A stretch of DNA of 64,000 nucleotides from Arma custos (taxonomy: Eukaryota; Arthropoda; Insecta; Hemiptera; Pentatomidae). Below are positions 35,729-45,589 of this stretch, piece by piece. The stretch lies in contig CM073763.1 in the NCBI GenBank assembly GCA_037127475.1, positions 41,980,395 to 42,044,394 of the forward strand, read 5' to 3'. A model generated the notes under the pieces. That model was not told the DNA's origin and searched no databases. It worked only from the letters and a program-made list of their open reading frames with translations. Every line of letters starts with the position of its first letter. Position 1 is the stretch's first letter. A program made the position numbers and the translations under genes.

Positions 35729-36091
35729 CTACCGAATAAGCCATTGACGGATTTAGAATTAAGTTATTTGGTCAAAGTTTTAAATATCCAACATTTTCGA
35801 GGAGTGTTTATGATTGATAAACTTCCTAGATATCCAAACAAACACGAGTCTGCTATTGTAAATTTAGAGCCGAGCTCAGAACTTGGTTCACATTGGGTCT
35901 GTTATGTAAAACAAAATAATTTTGTGAAATACTTTGATTCCTTTGGAAACTTAAAACCACCACCACAGTTTCTCGAGTACTTTAAGGGGCTAAAAATAAC
36001 TTATAATAGAGAGCGTTATCAGGAGTGGAATACGTCGGTTTGTGGACATTTCTGCTTACAGTATTTAGTCGATGCTTCTCAAAGCGTTTGA
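35729..36091 (+). CDS. Adenain-like cysteine protease, start codon unclear
   Basis: The maturation protease (C5 family) of Polintons. Motifs: FRGVFMIDKLPRYP, ELGSHWVCYV (catalytic His), VKYFDSFG (Asp), a Gln in YQEWNT, and SVCGHFCLQYL (nucleophile Cys). Family similarity begins right after the stop of the preceding gene (LPNKPLTDLEL), but no ATG precedes it in frame; the first in-frame Met is at FMIDK, inside the conserved region. Either the start was lost by mutation, a non-ATG codon (TTG 35744) is used, or splicing supplies the start. Otherwise about 115 residues and intact. Confidence 0.85.
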   Translation, partial: LPNKPLTDLELSYLVKVLNIQHFRGVFMIDKLPRYPNKHESAIVNLEPSSELGSHWVCYVKQNNFVKYFDSFGNLKPPPQFLEYFKGLKITYNRERYQEWNTSVCGHFCLQYLVDASQSV

Positions 36092-36103
36092 TCATTGTTA
36101 ATC

Positions 36104-36222
36104 ATGAGCTATACAGTAACGCTTACGGGCACTTCTAGCGTACTTTCCGCAAACTTTTTACCACCGTTAGAATTGGGGTCAATATATACTGTTGGGTTGT
36201 TATCATTTGAGACATATAATAG
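36104..36222 (+). pseudogene. Penton (minor capsid) protein, N-terminal fragment
   Basis: The start at 36104 (MSYTVTLTGTSSVLSANFLP) and GLLSFETYNSVT match the N-terminal strand pattern of Polinton single-jelly-roll penton proteins. At 36223 the LTR of a retrotransposon cuts in after about 40 codons. The rest of the gene is absent from the window; the sequence that follows the retrotransposon belongs to the next gene. Confidence 0.8.
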
Positions 36223-36899
36223 TGTTACGGGCGCCGGCAGGAAGACGGAAGCAAGAGGATTAGCGGCTTATATCCGTCGGCGGGAGAAGTTAAAATAGGA
36301 TTAGGACAGTTCTAGATCGTCTCCTGTTGTCGGCAAAGGATTTTCTGGCCCCTTCGTGTTCTAGAATGTTCGGCGTTGCCTATAAAAAGACTTCCCTCAC
36401 CTCGAGTCAGTCAGTCTTAGTCTGAGAGTAGACCAGTGAAGATCTGTGATAAGTGTAATAAGTGAGTGACAGTGTGATAAACTAGTCAGTGTTGAACCGG
36501 CCAGTGTAATAAGTGTATCAGTGAACTGTAACAGTCTCGCGAGTGTAATAAACTGTTTCTGTTTGTTACTGTGTGTCAGTTTGTGATATTTGAAGAATCT
36601 TACGGTCGGTGGACTAGTGAACTGTAAGTGTTAATTATTAGTTATAAATTGTAGTCATAGAAACTATTGTAACTAGATAAGCTATCTAGAATTAGTAATA
36701 TCTAATATTATTGTAATAATTAAATAGGAGTTAGGCCTAGATTATAATATTTAGAATATTGTCATTATAAATTTATATTAGTTTAATAATTTAATTGTTA
36801 ATAATTTACTTGTATCCTTTTTATCATTTTGTTAATAAATATTAGTATCTTTGATTAAGGAATTGTTTAATTCATTTTAATACCCAGTAGCCCGTAACA
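36223..36899 (+). repeat. 5' LTR of a Gypsy-type retrotransposon
   Basis: A 677-bp LTR bounded by TGTTACGG and CCGTAACA. It shares its ends and most of its body with the LTR at 54186-54705, which lacks about 150 bp in the middle. An AATAAATATTAG poly(A)-type signal lies near the 3' end (about 36834). Confidence 0.9.
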
Positions 36900-37610
36900 A
36901 ATTGGTGTCAGAAGTGGGATTATTGTGTATTTGTTATTATTTTGCATTTTGTCTTGTATTATGTAATTATTGGGCTACTGTATGTAGAATGGCATCTAAA
37001 AGTGTTAAATTAATTGATTTAAAAGTTGCAGATTTGAAACGGGAGTTGGAGGAGCGTGATCTGGGTTCATCCGGAACTAAAAGTGTGTTGCAACAACGCT
37101 TGCGTAAATTTTTTGTAGATTTAGGGGAAAATCCAGATGACGTTCTGTTTGAAACTGATTTAAGCAAGTTGTCTGCAACTTTCAAAAATGAGTTAAGAAA
37201 TGTAGAAAATAATCTAGGTAATGAATTAAGCAGTGTCAAAAATGAGTTAGGTAATGTACAGAATGAATTAGGTACTGTAAAAAGTGATTTATTGGACACA
37301 TTAGAGTCTAAGTTAGGTACATTAGAGAATAAGTTAATGGAAAATGTTGAGAATAAGTTAGCTAATGTAGATAATAAGTTAGCCGATGTAAATATTAAAG
37401 TAGCTAATGTAGAATCCAGGTTAGGAGAAAAATTGAATTCTATAGAAAACGAACTTAGGCTAAGAGTAGAAGCTCTCGAGGGACGCAAGAGCAACCCAAC
37501 GACGAACGACACCGACCGTTCCTCCGACGGCAGCCTTCATAGCACCATTACGCCGGCCAATGCTGGGACGCCACCTACTCACAACACCATTCCAGTGTTC
37601 GACGGTGCTA
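36900..37610 (+). pseudogene. PBS and truncated gag of the Gypsy-type element
   Basis: TGGTGTCAGAAGTGGGATT at 36903 starts with TGG, complementary to a tRNA CCA end, and matches what I know of leucine-tRNA primer sites. The gag frame (ATG 36989) begins with a SAP domain (LKVADLKRELEERDLGSSG, VLQQRLRKFF), then a long coiled coil made of repeated NVENKL-like heptads (about residues 65-170), a Thr/Pro linker, and PVFDGA, where Gag capsid domains normally start. There the element ends and Polinton sequence resumes (about 37610), so most of gag, all of pol and the 3' LTR are missing. Confidence 0.85.
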
Positions 37611-37696
37611 AACCTAAATCAACAAGAGCGCTAACAACTGCGAACGCTATATTTTTAAAACAGTGTGGTTTTCGGTTAAACAAACATTATGAATGA
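37611..37696 (+). pseudogene. C-terminal end of a small Polinton protein preceding the capsid gene
   Basis: STRALTTANAIFLKQCGFRL and its stop (37694-37696) resemble the end of a short protein usually found between penton and capsid genes in Polintons. Its beginning was lost with the retrotransposon rearrangement. It overlaps the capsid ATG (ATGAATGA). Confidence 0.5.
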
Positions 37697-38887
37697 CATA
37701 CTAGACGTTACGACGGATATAAAATTCGTCGATTCTCTTACTCAATTTGAATATCACTCGCACCAGCCTTATACGGGAAATACCTTTAACAAATCCGACG
37801 AGATTAGAATTCCTATTCATCAACAAGATATTTATACCTTTCCTTCTCAATGTTTTATTTATCTCGAAGGGAGGATCTTAAAAAGTGATGGCACTATCGG
37901 TGCCACTCCAAAGTTGACTAATAACGCATTCGCGTTTTTGTTTGACGAAATTAGATATGAACTAAACGGTATAGAAGTCGATCGAGTACGAAATCCGGGG
38001 ATAACTACTACTCTTAAAGGGCATGCATCATTTTCGCCTAATCGAGTAATGGGATTAGAAAATGCAGAGTGGACAATGCCCGGTAAAACTCTTTCTTTGG
38101 ATAAAAACGGCGTTTTTAGCGTATGCCTACCACTTGATATTCTTTTTGGGATTTGCGAGGACTATCGTAAAATTTTAATCAATCAGAAGCAAGAGCTCGT
38201 TTTGATCAGATCAAGTACTGACCTAAACTGCTTGCTAGGTGATGATGATGTACAAATAAAACTTGACAAATTGGTGTGGAGAATGCCTCATGTTCGTGTT
38301 TCAGATTATGAACGTCTGAGGTTATTAAAACTAGTAGACAAGAACAAGGTCGTTTCTATTCCATTCAGATCATGGGATCTTTACGAATATCCCAATGTAC
38401 CTGCGACACAGCAGGAAAATTGGTCGGTCAAAACTTCAACAAATTTAGAAAAACCGCGCTATCTCATTTTTGCATTTCAAAGTGATCGAAATAGAACCTC
38501 TAACAAAGATAGCAGTCTGTTCGATAGTTGCAAATTAAAAAATTTGAAACTTTATTTGAATAGTGAACAATATCCGTACGATGACTTAAATTTAGATTTT
38601 GAGCAAGGAAAAGTAACTTTGTTGTATGAAATGTATAACGAATTTCAAACGAGTTATTATGTCGTTAGACATTCTCAGCCCCTGCTTTCAAGATCCGATT
38701 TCGAGAAACTAGCGCCTCTAGTGATTATAGATTGTTCTAAGCAATCAAAAGTGCGACTATCGATATCAGAGTACTATTAGAGGCGAAAGAAAACTTTCCA
38801 GCCAATACTAAAGCTTACTGCCTCATTTTACATAATAAAATAATAGAATATGAAATGGGAACGGGTTTGGTCCGTAAATTGTACTGA
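37689..38887 (+). pseudogene. Double-jelly-roll major capsid protein, frameshifted near the end
   Basis: The major capsid protein (hexon-like) of Polintons. It starts at 37689 (MNDILDVTTDIKFVDSLTQF) and shows the family's YTGNTFNKSDEIRIPI, SQCFIYLEGRI, FLFDEIRYELNGIEVDRVRN, and YERLRLLKLV segments. The frame stops at 38778-38780, but a one-base frameshift near 38735 moves the conserved last about 50 codons (ending GTGLVRKLY, TGA 38885-38887) to another frame. The end of the capsid gene in the second Polinton (63852-64000) confirms where the protein should finish. Length about 400 residues, somewhat short of typical but complete in layout. Confidence 0.93.
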
Positions 38888-39553
38888 CTCTCTGTTTGTT
38901 TGTTTTTTTGTGGTTGTTAGAAGAGGAGTATACTATTTTTTTATTATTTTACATGTAGATGTAAAATGAACGCACAACCAAAAAACGAATTAGAACTCGA
39001 TTCGGAAAATACAAAATATCGAGTAATAATATCTTTTATTTAGGTATCTATCAAGCCTGATCAGGACCTTGTTGAAACTCGTACTCTTGTAACATGGAAT
39101 TATGCTCATCGTGCAGCACGTATCAGTCCATGGGAAACGCATGCGAGGGACAGGGTAAGATTCGAAAACAGGATTCATCATATTTCCAAGATACTGAGTC
39201 CTATCCTGGAATCAACCCACAGATCAGCTGTTTATCAGAAACATTACAAGATTGTTAATTGTTAAAAATTTTATATTTACCTTATCAGTATTTGATTCAG
39301 ATTTATTAAATTTTTTTTAATTAAATTTTATATTTACATAAAATAAAAATATTTGATTTCAGTAAATTTGTATTTGTTTTTTTTTTCCTTCTTCCTATTT
39401 TATTTTTCAAGGGACAAATAAAAAATACAACATATTAAAGGAAACTAATTTTATTGATTATCATCACAATTCAATTCATTTAAGTTGTAAAACAGTGTAT
39501 TTGTATTTATGCTAAAATCAATTGGTTCGGTAACTACACTTGCTTCATTCTTA
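38888..39553. other. Intergenic; possible gene remnant
   Basis: A short frame from 38967 (MNAQPKNELELDSEN) stops at 39040; another open stretch at 39043-39260 (DLVETRTLVTWNYAHRAA...) follows in a different frame. I do not recognise either. The 3' part (39270-39435) resembles the 3' flank of the exonuclease-like/BIR gene at 31740-31905, and the second Polinton has that gene at this position, so this is probably the eroded original locus. Confidence 0.45.
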
Positions 39554-40015
39554 TTATAAAAGTTCACCCATCTTTGCTATCAATGCTAGTGAATCGTTGA
39601 TTTTTTCTATATTTGCGCAAAGTTTGACCGTCTCGTTCCTGTTGAAACATGCAGATGCAGACGATGGTGGAAGGGTCTCATGATTAACCATTGCAAACCA
39701 TTGCGTTACCTGCTCTATCCGCATCACCCTAGTGCGTCCTCTTGTAGTAAGTTCACAAATCACGTTTTGACATCTTGATCGGTCTTTTTCATAGGATTTT
39801 TTTCGTTTTTGCAGCAATAACAAAATTTTCGGAGCTCGGGTGGTAATATATGTCCATTCCTCAACATTCATGTAAACGACAGTTTTCTTCTTTTCGCTAA
39901 TGGCGATAGTCGGCACAAAGTTACACAAACCGATTCGAAAACATTTACTGTTGGTGAGTGGGTACTCGGTCACAAGGTCCATTCGACGATCCATCTCGCG
40001 TATCATCAACGACAA
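39554..40015 (-). CDS. Polinton accessory protein with FVPTI...EW core
   Basis: A homologue of 62082-62651 in the second Polinton: both have RIGLCNFVPTIAI-type sequence, a V(Y/F)M(N/D)VEEW strand, a Cys-containing basic stretch (RCQNV/RCKNV), the R(T/N)RVM(R/K)IEQV segment and CFNRN(E/D)(T/K)VKLC..IEKINDS(L/I) near the end. The homologous part starts at the Met at 39994. It ends earlier than its relative (about 147 against 190 residues), apparently from a stop at 39554. The F.PTI then EW pattern resembles the PC4-like single-strand-binding fold, but that is a guess. Last of a leftward set of three overlapping genes. Confidence 0.6.
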   Translation of the reverse strand: MSLMIREMDRRMDLVTEYPLTNSKCFRIGLCNFVPTIAISEKKKTVVYMNVEEWTYITTRAPKILLLLQKRKKSYEKDRSRCQNVICELTTRGRTRVMRIEQVTQWFAMVNHETLPPSSASACFNRNETVKLCANIEKINDSLALIAKMGELL

Positions 40016-40190
40016 GACTGTGTGGTATAACGGAGTGGAGGGGAGAAAGCTGCAGCTGTTCTAGTTTTTTTATCATATCATTTATTTCCCTTCTTTTTAG
40101 TTCATACAAGGAAATGCATAATTGCAAATCTTTGAGTCGATGTAGAAAATTGTGAAGCCTTTTAACAACATACCGTCTCTTCGCTATCAT
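39945..40190 (-). CDS. Small coiled-coil accessory protein
   Basis: 81 codons. RLHNFLHRLKDLQLCISLYE and LKRREINDMIKKLEQLQLSP parallel LELFLHHLEELKNHIALYEI and KRNEVNELIKNLKKLRLSP in the second Polinton (61855-62070), including SLYE/ALYE and LSP. Heptad-like Leu/Ile spacing predicts a coiled coil. The start overlaps the end of the BIR gene in another frame in both elements, and its 3' end overlaps the next gene here. Conservation in two diverged copies argues that it is a real gene. Function unknown. Confidence 0.6.
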   Translation of the reverse strand: MIAKRRYVVKRLHNFLHRLKDLQLCISLYELKRREINDMIKKLEQLQLSPLHSVIPHSLVVDDTRDGSSNGPCDRVPTHQQ

Positions 40191-40470
40191 TCTCGTCAGA
40201 CACTATGATTTGCAGCTCATTCAATTGTTCACAATACTAGATAAACGAACAGTTTTTAGACCATTTTTTGTGGTCAGCAAAAGGGTCGTCATACTCCTTC
40301 CATTCATGCAAGATTACTCCGCAAAATGGACATCTTGTCCTATCAGACACTTTCAAGTAATACAACCCAGCAGCCGCTAGTTTCAATGGACTCACCAGTG
40401 ACGACCAGCCGATGAATGTCGACAACCTTCCGTCTTCGTACCTCAGGTTCTTGCTCCTTAGCCGACCCAT
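40162..40470 (-). pseudogene. Single-BIR (IAP-like) protein with myristoylation signal, premature stop
   Basis: Starts at 40470 with MGRLRSKNLR (MGxxxS, basic: N-myristoylation type). The BIR domain fills the rest: RLSTFIGWSSLVSPLKLAAA, GLYYLKVSDRTRCPFC, then C-x2-C-x16-H-x6-C zinc ligands (CPFC ... ADHKKWSKNC). A TAG at 40237-40239 ends the frame one residue past SFI; similarity to the second Polinton's protein continues in frame to 40162, so this copy is truncated. No RING domain is present, unlike cellular and baculoviral IAPs. BIR domains bind caspases or IAP antagonists; an anti-apoptotic role is inference. Confidence 0.82.
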
Positions 40471-40572
40471 ACTAAACTAACTGATTGAGGAAGCAACAAC
40501 GTGCTTCATTCATAAGACAAAATGATGACACTCTCCCATTCGGAAAACAGTATACTCTCTTTCATTATGCTG

Positions 40573-40788
40573 TGACCTAGTTTCTACTGCGGTATTGCCA
40601 CATCTCATCTGCGACGTTGCCAAATCTTACTTTACACACCTGAACCTACCTCAAGGTCAACACCCCCTCGTCCTAACTTACACCCCTCCCACACTCAAGG
40701 TCATCTCAAGGTCACTCCCCCGACCCTGCTACAGCAGACAATGACCTCAAGGTCACGGCTCCGGCTCAACCCGCCTATTTGTACTACT
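40573..40788 (-). repeat. Right terminal inverted repeat of Polinton 1
   Basis: Inverted copy of 25702-25917, ending in ...GTACTACT. It carries four exact TCAAGGTCA sites at 40651-40659, 40695-40703, 40706-40714 and 40747-40755. Confidence 0.97.
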
Positions 40789-40794
40789 GAGGAT
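40789..40794. repeat. Target-site duplication, right (GAGGAT)
   Basis: Identical to 25696-25701. Confidence 0.95.
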
Positions 40795-41065
40795 GCAACA
40801 GTGGGAGCCCTATCCAGGTTTAATTATGAAAGGGATCTTTATCGAGTACCTGACATCGTACAGCCTCAGGACCCACGTTTAACGTCCCTTCTGAAGGGCG
40901 GCATAACCAAGGATTTTTCTTACTCACTTTAAAAAATCCTAGGGCCACCTGCTAGGCTACGAACCCGTGATATTGGCTTAACCGGTTAATTATTTTGAAC
41001 GAGCACCGCTCGCGTGCGGTCGGTATACTCTAACGCACCAACCCGAGCGCTGCTAGCAGATTTCG
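40795..41065 (-). repeat. SINE family A, interrupted by Polinton 1
   Basis: Joined conceptually to 25640-25701, this reads on the minus strand as a family A SINE: a tRNA-like head (GGGTTCGTAGCC), the body (GGTGGCCCTAGG and AAATCCTTGGTTATG), and the 3' end GATTAGCCATAGTAGCATAA. The Polinton therefore landed in a pre-existing SINE. Confidence 0.65.
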
Positions 41066-41199
41066 ACGTCATATTACATACGACAAATCGTGCTTGCCAG
41101 TCGCCATTTTCCATTTGAACCGGCTGATGCATATAGTTTGTTTTCTTATAGTTTATAATTTTTTTTACAATTTTCTGTAGGTATTTTATAATAAAATAA

Positions 41200-41365
41200 A
41201 ATGAAAATGATTTTTTCAATTTATAATAAAATGAAAAATGATTTTTTCATTGTATAAAAAAATGAAAAATATTTTTTCATTGTATAAAAAAATGAAAAAT
41301 ATTTTTTCATTGTATAAAAAAAATGAAAGATATTTTTTCATTGTATAAAGAAATGAAAATTTCAT
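41200..41365. repeat. Minisatellite of about 38-bp hairpin units
   Basis: Four to five tandem units of TTTTTTCATTGTATAAAAAA plus ATGAAAAATA. Each unit has internal dyad symmetry (TTTTTCATT...AATGAAAAA). Confidence 0.85.
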
Positions 41366-42719
41366 TTCTACTCAATTTCGTATGATATATTGATTTATAT
41401 TTATTTTGATCAGAAAGAATTGAACTTTATTGAATATTATATTGAATAATATTGAAATATTAAAGCAATTTTTTGTTTTATTTTTATTTTTTTTAACAAT
41501 ATGAACTTTCTTAAGTACAAAAAAAAAATAAAAATCTGAGGTTTTTGGTTAAATTTTTGTGGAAAAAAAAACGCGAGCGTCAAGGGTTTAATAGGTTGTT
41601 ATACTAACCACTAGACCACCGGTTACCCCGTAGAAGTCCCAAATGCACAAAAACTATCTGACGTTTCTGAATATAGTCAACCGTTACCTTTTTCCTTGTT
41701 CGGTTCGAAAGTTATGAAGATTGGGATTGTAAAACTTGTCCAGCTTTGTCACCATAACTGGTTAGTTTCCTGTCTTATCAAACTACTTTACACTATAGAA
41801 CCGTCGGTGAACGTCTGATTGGTATATAATACGTGGAATCAATCACTTCTTGATTAAGCTATTTTAACCAAGGATAATTTCTCGAACTGTCTTTTTAATC
41901 TTTTTATTTACGTCTCGATTTTGGTAACATCATTTCCAAAGGATAATCCTAGTTTTAGGATCCCTATCACAACCCGTAGATCCTATCCATAGAAATCCCT
42001 CCATCTTGCTCGTACTCTAGGATCGAATTTATCTTTTCTCCAACGGCTAACAGCTTTAGGAAGGGACCTCTTACTGAGGCTGTTAATAGAAATACGAATG
42101 AATCCAGGAGTCTATTCAACGTCCCTGCATTATGAATGGAAAGCGTTTGTAAGCTTTCAGGTCCGTAGAATCGGTGCATCTAGAATGTTTCGTTCTTTGT
42201 ATAGTACATATAGTATTAATAAAAAAATAGTAAAAGAGTTATTTCATTTAAAGTAACAAGCGAAAAATAAGTTATAATATAAAAATAGACATTACAGAAC
42301 AGAGGAAACCCGTGGCAGAGAAGGTAAATGCTGTGGGTACAAGAAACATCTTTAAAGTGCGATATTTTGGATAATTGTAGGAAGCTGTTGGAGGAAGCCA
42401 AGAGTGTGGAAAATTATATTAATAACATTGATGTGTTCAGCGCAGTTTAATTACTACAATTCATTATTTATTGTTCATTCATCCATTTAGTAGCGTGTAA
42501 CGTATCAGTAGACTTATGCTAGGATAAAAAAAACAATATTTTTATGATAATAATTAAAACACTATTTTTTCCCGATAAAATCTTAATTGTACTTAATGTA
42601 ATACATTTGTAAATTATTTCATTAAGTTACTCCGGCTAATTTGTTTTAGTGAACAATAATAATAAATAAATACAACTGAATATAGAGTATAAATCATTAT
42701 TTGTGCATTCATTCACGTC
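41366..42719. other. No gene seen; SINE head fragment
   Basis: 41585-41640 on the minus strand reads GGTCTAGTGGTTAGTATAAC, a tRNA-like A-box stretch of a SINE head. The rest is unassigned. Confidence 0.5.
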
Positions 42720-43190
42720 GCAGCAGCCGCTTGAATCGCTATGGCCAGCGCAACCCCTGTTATGCAGTATTCCTTGTCGTTGGCACATCTAATGGATGCA
42801 TACGACCTCTTCAGATCCACGGCAGCAGCATCCTTCCACATCCCCTTCAGCTCCTGACTCAATCAGATTTCCCGTAGTACATACTTTTGACTGTCTTCTC
42901 CTATTCCATTCTGATTACGTGTCCCAGCGTTGAATCCTTGCAAGTTGTGAGACACTTAGGTCATCATAAAGCGTCTATAACTCTTGGGTTTTTCAGAATC
43001 GAAACGAGCCATTCTTCTCTACAGGTCCATAAAGTCGTCTCAATATATTTCTTTCGAATCTGTAAATACTCTCAGCTTAATTTTGACTCTAAATCCAGGT
43101 TTCATATGCATATATAATTATGCGTCGGACAACTGTTTTGTACATTCTCAGCTTGTTCGTGCGACTGAGCGGTCTACTAGCAAAGAGTCT
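42720..43190 (-). pseudogene. Non-LTR retrotransposon C-terminal remnant
   Basis: On the minus strand: NKLRMYKTVVRRIIIYAYET, then YRFERNILRRLYGPVEKNG and DDLSVSQLARIQR, the standard RT thumb and C-terminal stretch (YK..V.P...Y..ETW ... FERK.LRR.YGP). Stops and frameshifts are present. Confidence 0.65.
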
Positions 43191-43865
43191 AGGCAAACTG
43201 ACATGATTGTTAGTTGGGATTGTAATACGGAATATTTAAGTTTTAAAAATAATCGGTTCACTTTTTTTAAGAGACAGAAAAAACACACCTTTCGACTCGA
43301 GAGGCTTCTGTCGCCAGTCTGAACGCCAAAATTCCAAATCGTGTTTTCCACTATTCAGTTTTTTGGCTGATACTTTTATTATTAAGGTTTTATAGTTTAT
43401 TAAATCAGATGGACGGCATTTAGTTTATTTGGTAGTAGTTGAGTAATAATTATAGTTTTTAGTGTATTGTCAGTACATAAAATATGGAATCCAGAAAATA
43501 ATAAAGAATAAGTTACTTCGGTTTATTCCATGTCTGTGGGAAAACTCATCAAAAGTATGTTCGGAAAAGGTAGATTCTTTTCCATTGGCTCTTCGCCGAA
43601 GCGGGGACCAATCGGGACACCTTTTGCATCGATAAACGAGTTAGCCAAACCGCGAGACGGCCTCAACTTCCCATCTCTATCCCCTCCCCAGTGATACAAT
43701 TAGCACCTTCCGTTAATTGTGTTACCTTTGCTGTTTACTCTCCTCTATCTTCCTTTCTATCTTATAACCTTCTTAGATAGAATATCCTTAATCCAAAAAA
43801 GATTTGTCATGAAGTGTTCATTTCTTTAATTAATTTCTACATTTAATTAATTTCTATTATTATTG

Positions 43866-44130
43866 TTCTTTGGAAAGGTTCAGAGGTAAAGCAGTGAGTT
43901 GCCGTTCCGAAGGTGCCGGATCAAAATCCGGCTGTGGGAGGCTTTATTCAATCTATAAACAGTCAGGTATCTGGGGCTCACCCAATCTCGGTTTTCAAAC
44001 AGAGAGTAAAGTTACGCGTTTGTTCTTGATCTAGACAAATCATCTCCCCACACAACCGTTGTTCAATGAACAGTTCTTGAACCCAAGACACTTCTTCGTA
44101 AAGGTTTTTGCTATTCCTTGACTGCAATTG
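43866..44130 (+). repeat. SINE-like repeat, family B
   Basis: GTAAAGCAGTGAGTTGCC and GGATCAAAATCCGGC resemble tRNA-derived A and B boxes. The downstream body (GGGCTCACCCAATCTCGG, GTTACGCG) is related to 7125-7330 on the minus strand. Confidence 0.45.
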
Positions 44131-44509
44131 AAGCTATTGACAATTTGAATAATTATCTTTCTAAGGTATGCTGCAATCACTAGATTGGCCGAATCGAGTA
44201 ATGAACACTCTGATACCTTCTTGAAATTATAACAGAAAAAAAAGTGTTAATATCTAATAGAATTACTTCAAATTCTCTAGAATGGTGTAGTGATGTATGT
44301 TTCGGAGTACCCATAATTGCTTTCAGTAGGTTAATTAGAAATCTCTTTAAAATGATTTAAAGTTTAAATTTATGTAAGAAGAGTAATTTCGTAGACAAGA
44401 TCATTGCTTATTATGTCCGGAGAGACGAATTCGTTTTTATTGGTGGCAACAGTTACAATTCATAGAAGTTGATTTCAATTTAAAAATATGGTGCCACTAA
44501 ATTTTTGCT

Positions 44510-44800
44510 GGTCATGAAGCTTGGGGTCACCTGTGTTCTAGTGGTTTGCATAGCAATCTAGTATGGCCAATATCGCAGATTTGCAGTTGTGCAGGTGGCC
44601 CTAGGGATTTTAAAAGATAAAAAAAAATCCTTGGTTCTGCAGGATCGGGATGAAGGCAAAATCGGGATCCCGAGGTTGTTCTCGTTAAAGATTCCTATTC
44701 TAATTAAATTTGAATTGGTAAACTTTTGGAATCCCTCTGTAACATCGTTTAATTAGCCACAGTAGCATATGAAGTTATACGAAATAAAATAACAAGCATA
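44510..44800 (+). repeat. SINE family A
   Basis: A diverged copy: TTCTAGTGGTTTGCATAGC head, GTGGCCCTAGGGATTTTAAA body, and the TTAGCCACAGTAGCATATGA 3' end shared with the other copies. Confidence 0.6.
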
Positions 44801-45585
44801 CCCTCCTGTACGAACATTACAGACTTCGTAGCTTAGAATAGTTATTTCATAGGCAGTATTAGGCATATTTTCTTATCTATCTTGATATAAATAATGGAAA
44901 AAACAACTAATAATCCAAACAAACTCATTCATCTCTTGCCACGATAAGAAAAATGGGCTTTCCAAGAATTTTAATTGGTTATGGAAATTAAATTGGTTAA
45001 CATACTTAACACTCTTCTTAGATTGTTCATAACCCCCTCTCAGCTATATAAAACACACTTTAAAGACTTATAATTCTCAAGGTGCTTTTCACATTCACAG
45101 GAGAAAAAATAAAAACTGTACAATAGTTTTTGCAGAATACAAGATAATCAAAATTATTTGATGCCAATGTTGATTTGATTTGAAACAACTAAAACTGGAA
45201 TTAATGTAGTTTGTCTTAAAAAAATTAACTTGTGGGTGTGATAATTTATTTGCGTACCTCCTCTTACTCCTATTTCCATCTTCTGAAACGCTCAACTTGT
45301 TTTAAGAGAAAGGATATTTAAACAAATCACACGAGGACGATGGAATTTCCCCAACCCATCCTGGGAAGTTAATAAGTTAAGGAAACAAAACCCAGATTAT
45401 CTCCTACCCTCTTAGGGCCTAATAAAGAATTAAAGCTACTTCGTTTCCTCCATCATCCCATTGTCCGCTTATATCGGTATTATCTCTTCCGCCAGGATTG
45501 GAAACCTTAGCTCAATCTCGAGTCTTGTATGCGCAACGTAACACTGTGCTTTTCAAGATAGCATATTAGTTGGGATTATATATAT
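44801..45585. other. No gene seen
   Basis: AT-rich; the 66-codon minus-strand frame at 45095-45295 has no support. Confidence 0.5.
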
Positions 45586-45589
45586 GAGG

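Larger units (their letters stand above)
25702..40788. mobile_element. Polinton/Maverick element (adintovirus-like), 15,087 bp
   Basis: A full-length element bounded by 216-bp terminal inverted repeats that begin AGTAGT, inside a 6-bp GAGGAT duplication. Gene order left to right: PolB (-), OB-fold-like (-), exonuclease-like/BIR (+), integrase (-), DUF8207-type (-), packaging ATPase (-), PLA2-like (+), pVI/pX-like (+), protease (+), penton fragment (+), LTR-retrotransposon fragment, major capsid (+), then three accessory genes (-). Polymerase, capsid, penton, exonuclease-like/BIR and BIR genes are broken, so the copy is defective, while integrase and ATPase frames are open. By eye about 8 differences separate the two TIRs. 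The element sits inside a SINE of family A. Confidence 0.97.

Noticed and set aside
36967..37512. 181-codon minus-strand frame rich in Ser/Asn/Leu
   Set aside because: An antisense shadow of the repetitive gag coiled coil, which has a SAP domain and a proper LTR/PBS context on the plus strand.
39043..39260. Possible third BIR remnant (W...PWETHAR...F pattern)
   Set aside because: The zinc-binding cysteines are absent and the spacing does not fit; only the 3' flank resembles another locus.
41200..41365. CRISPR-like array
   Set aside because: The units are contiguous with no unique spacers; a plain minisatellite in a eukaryotic genome.
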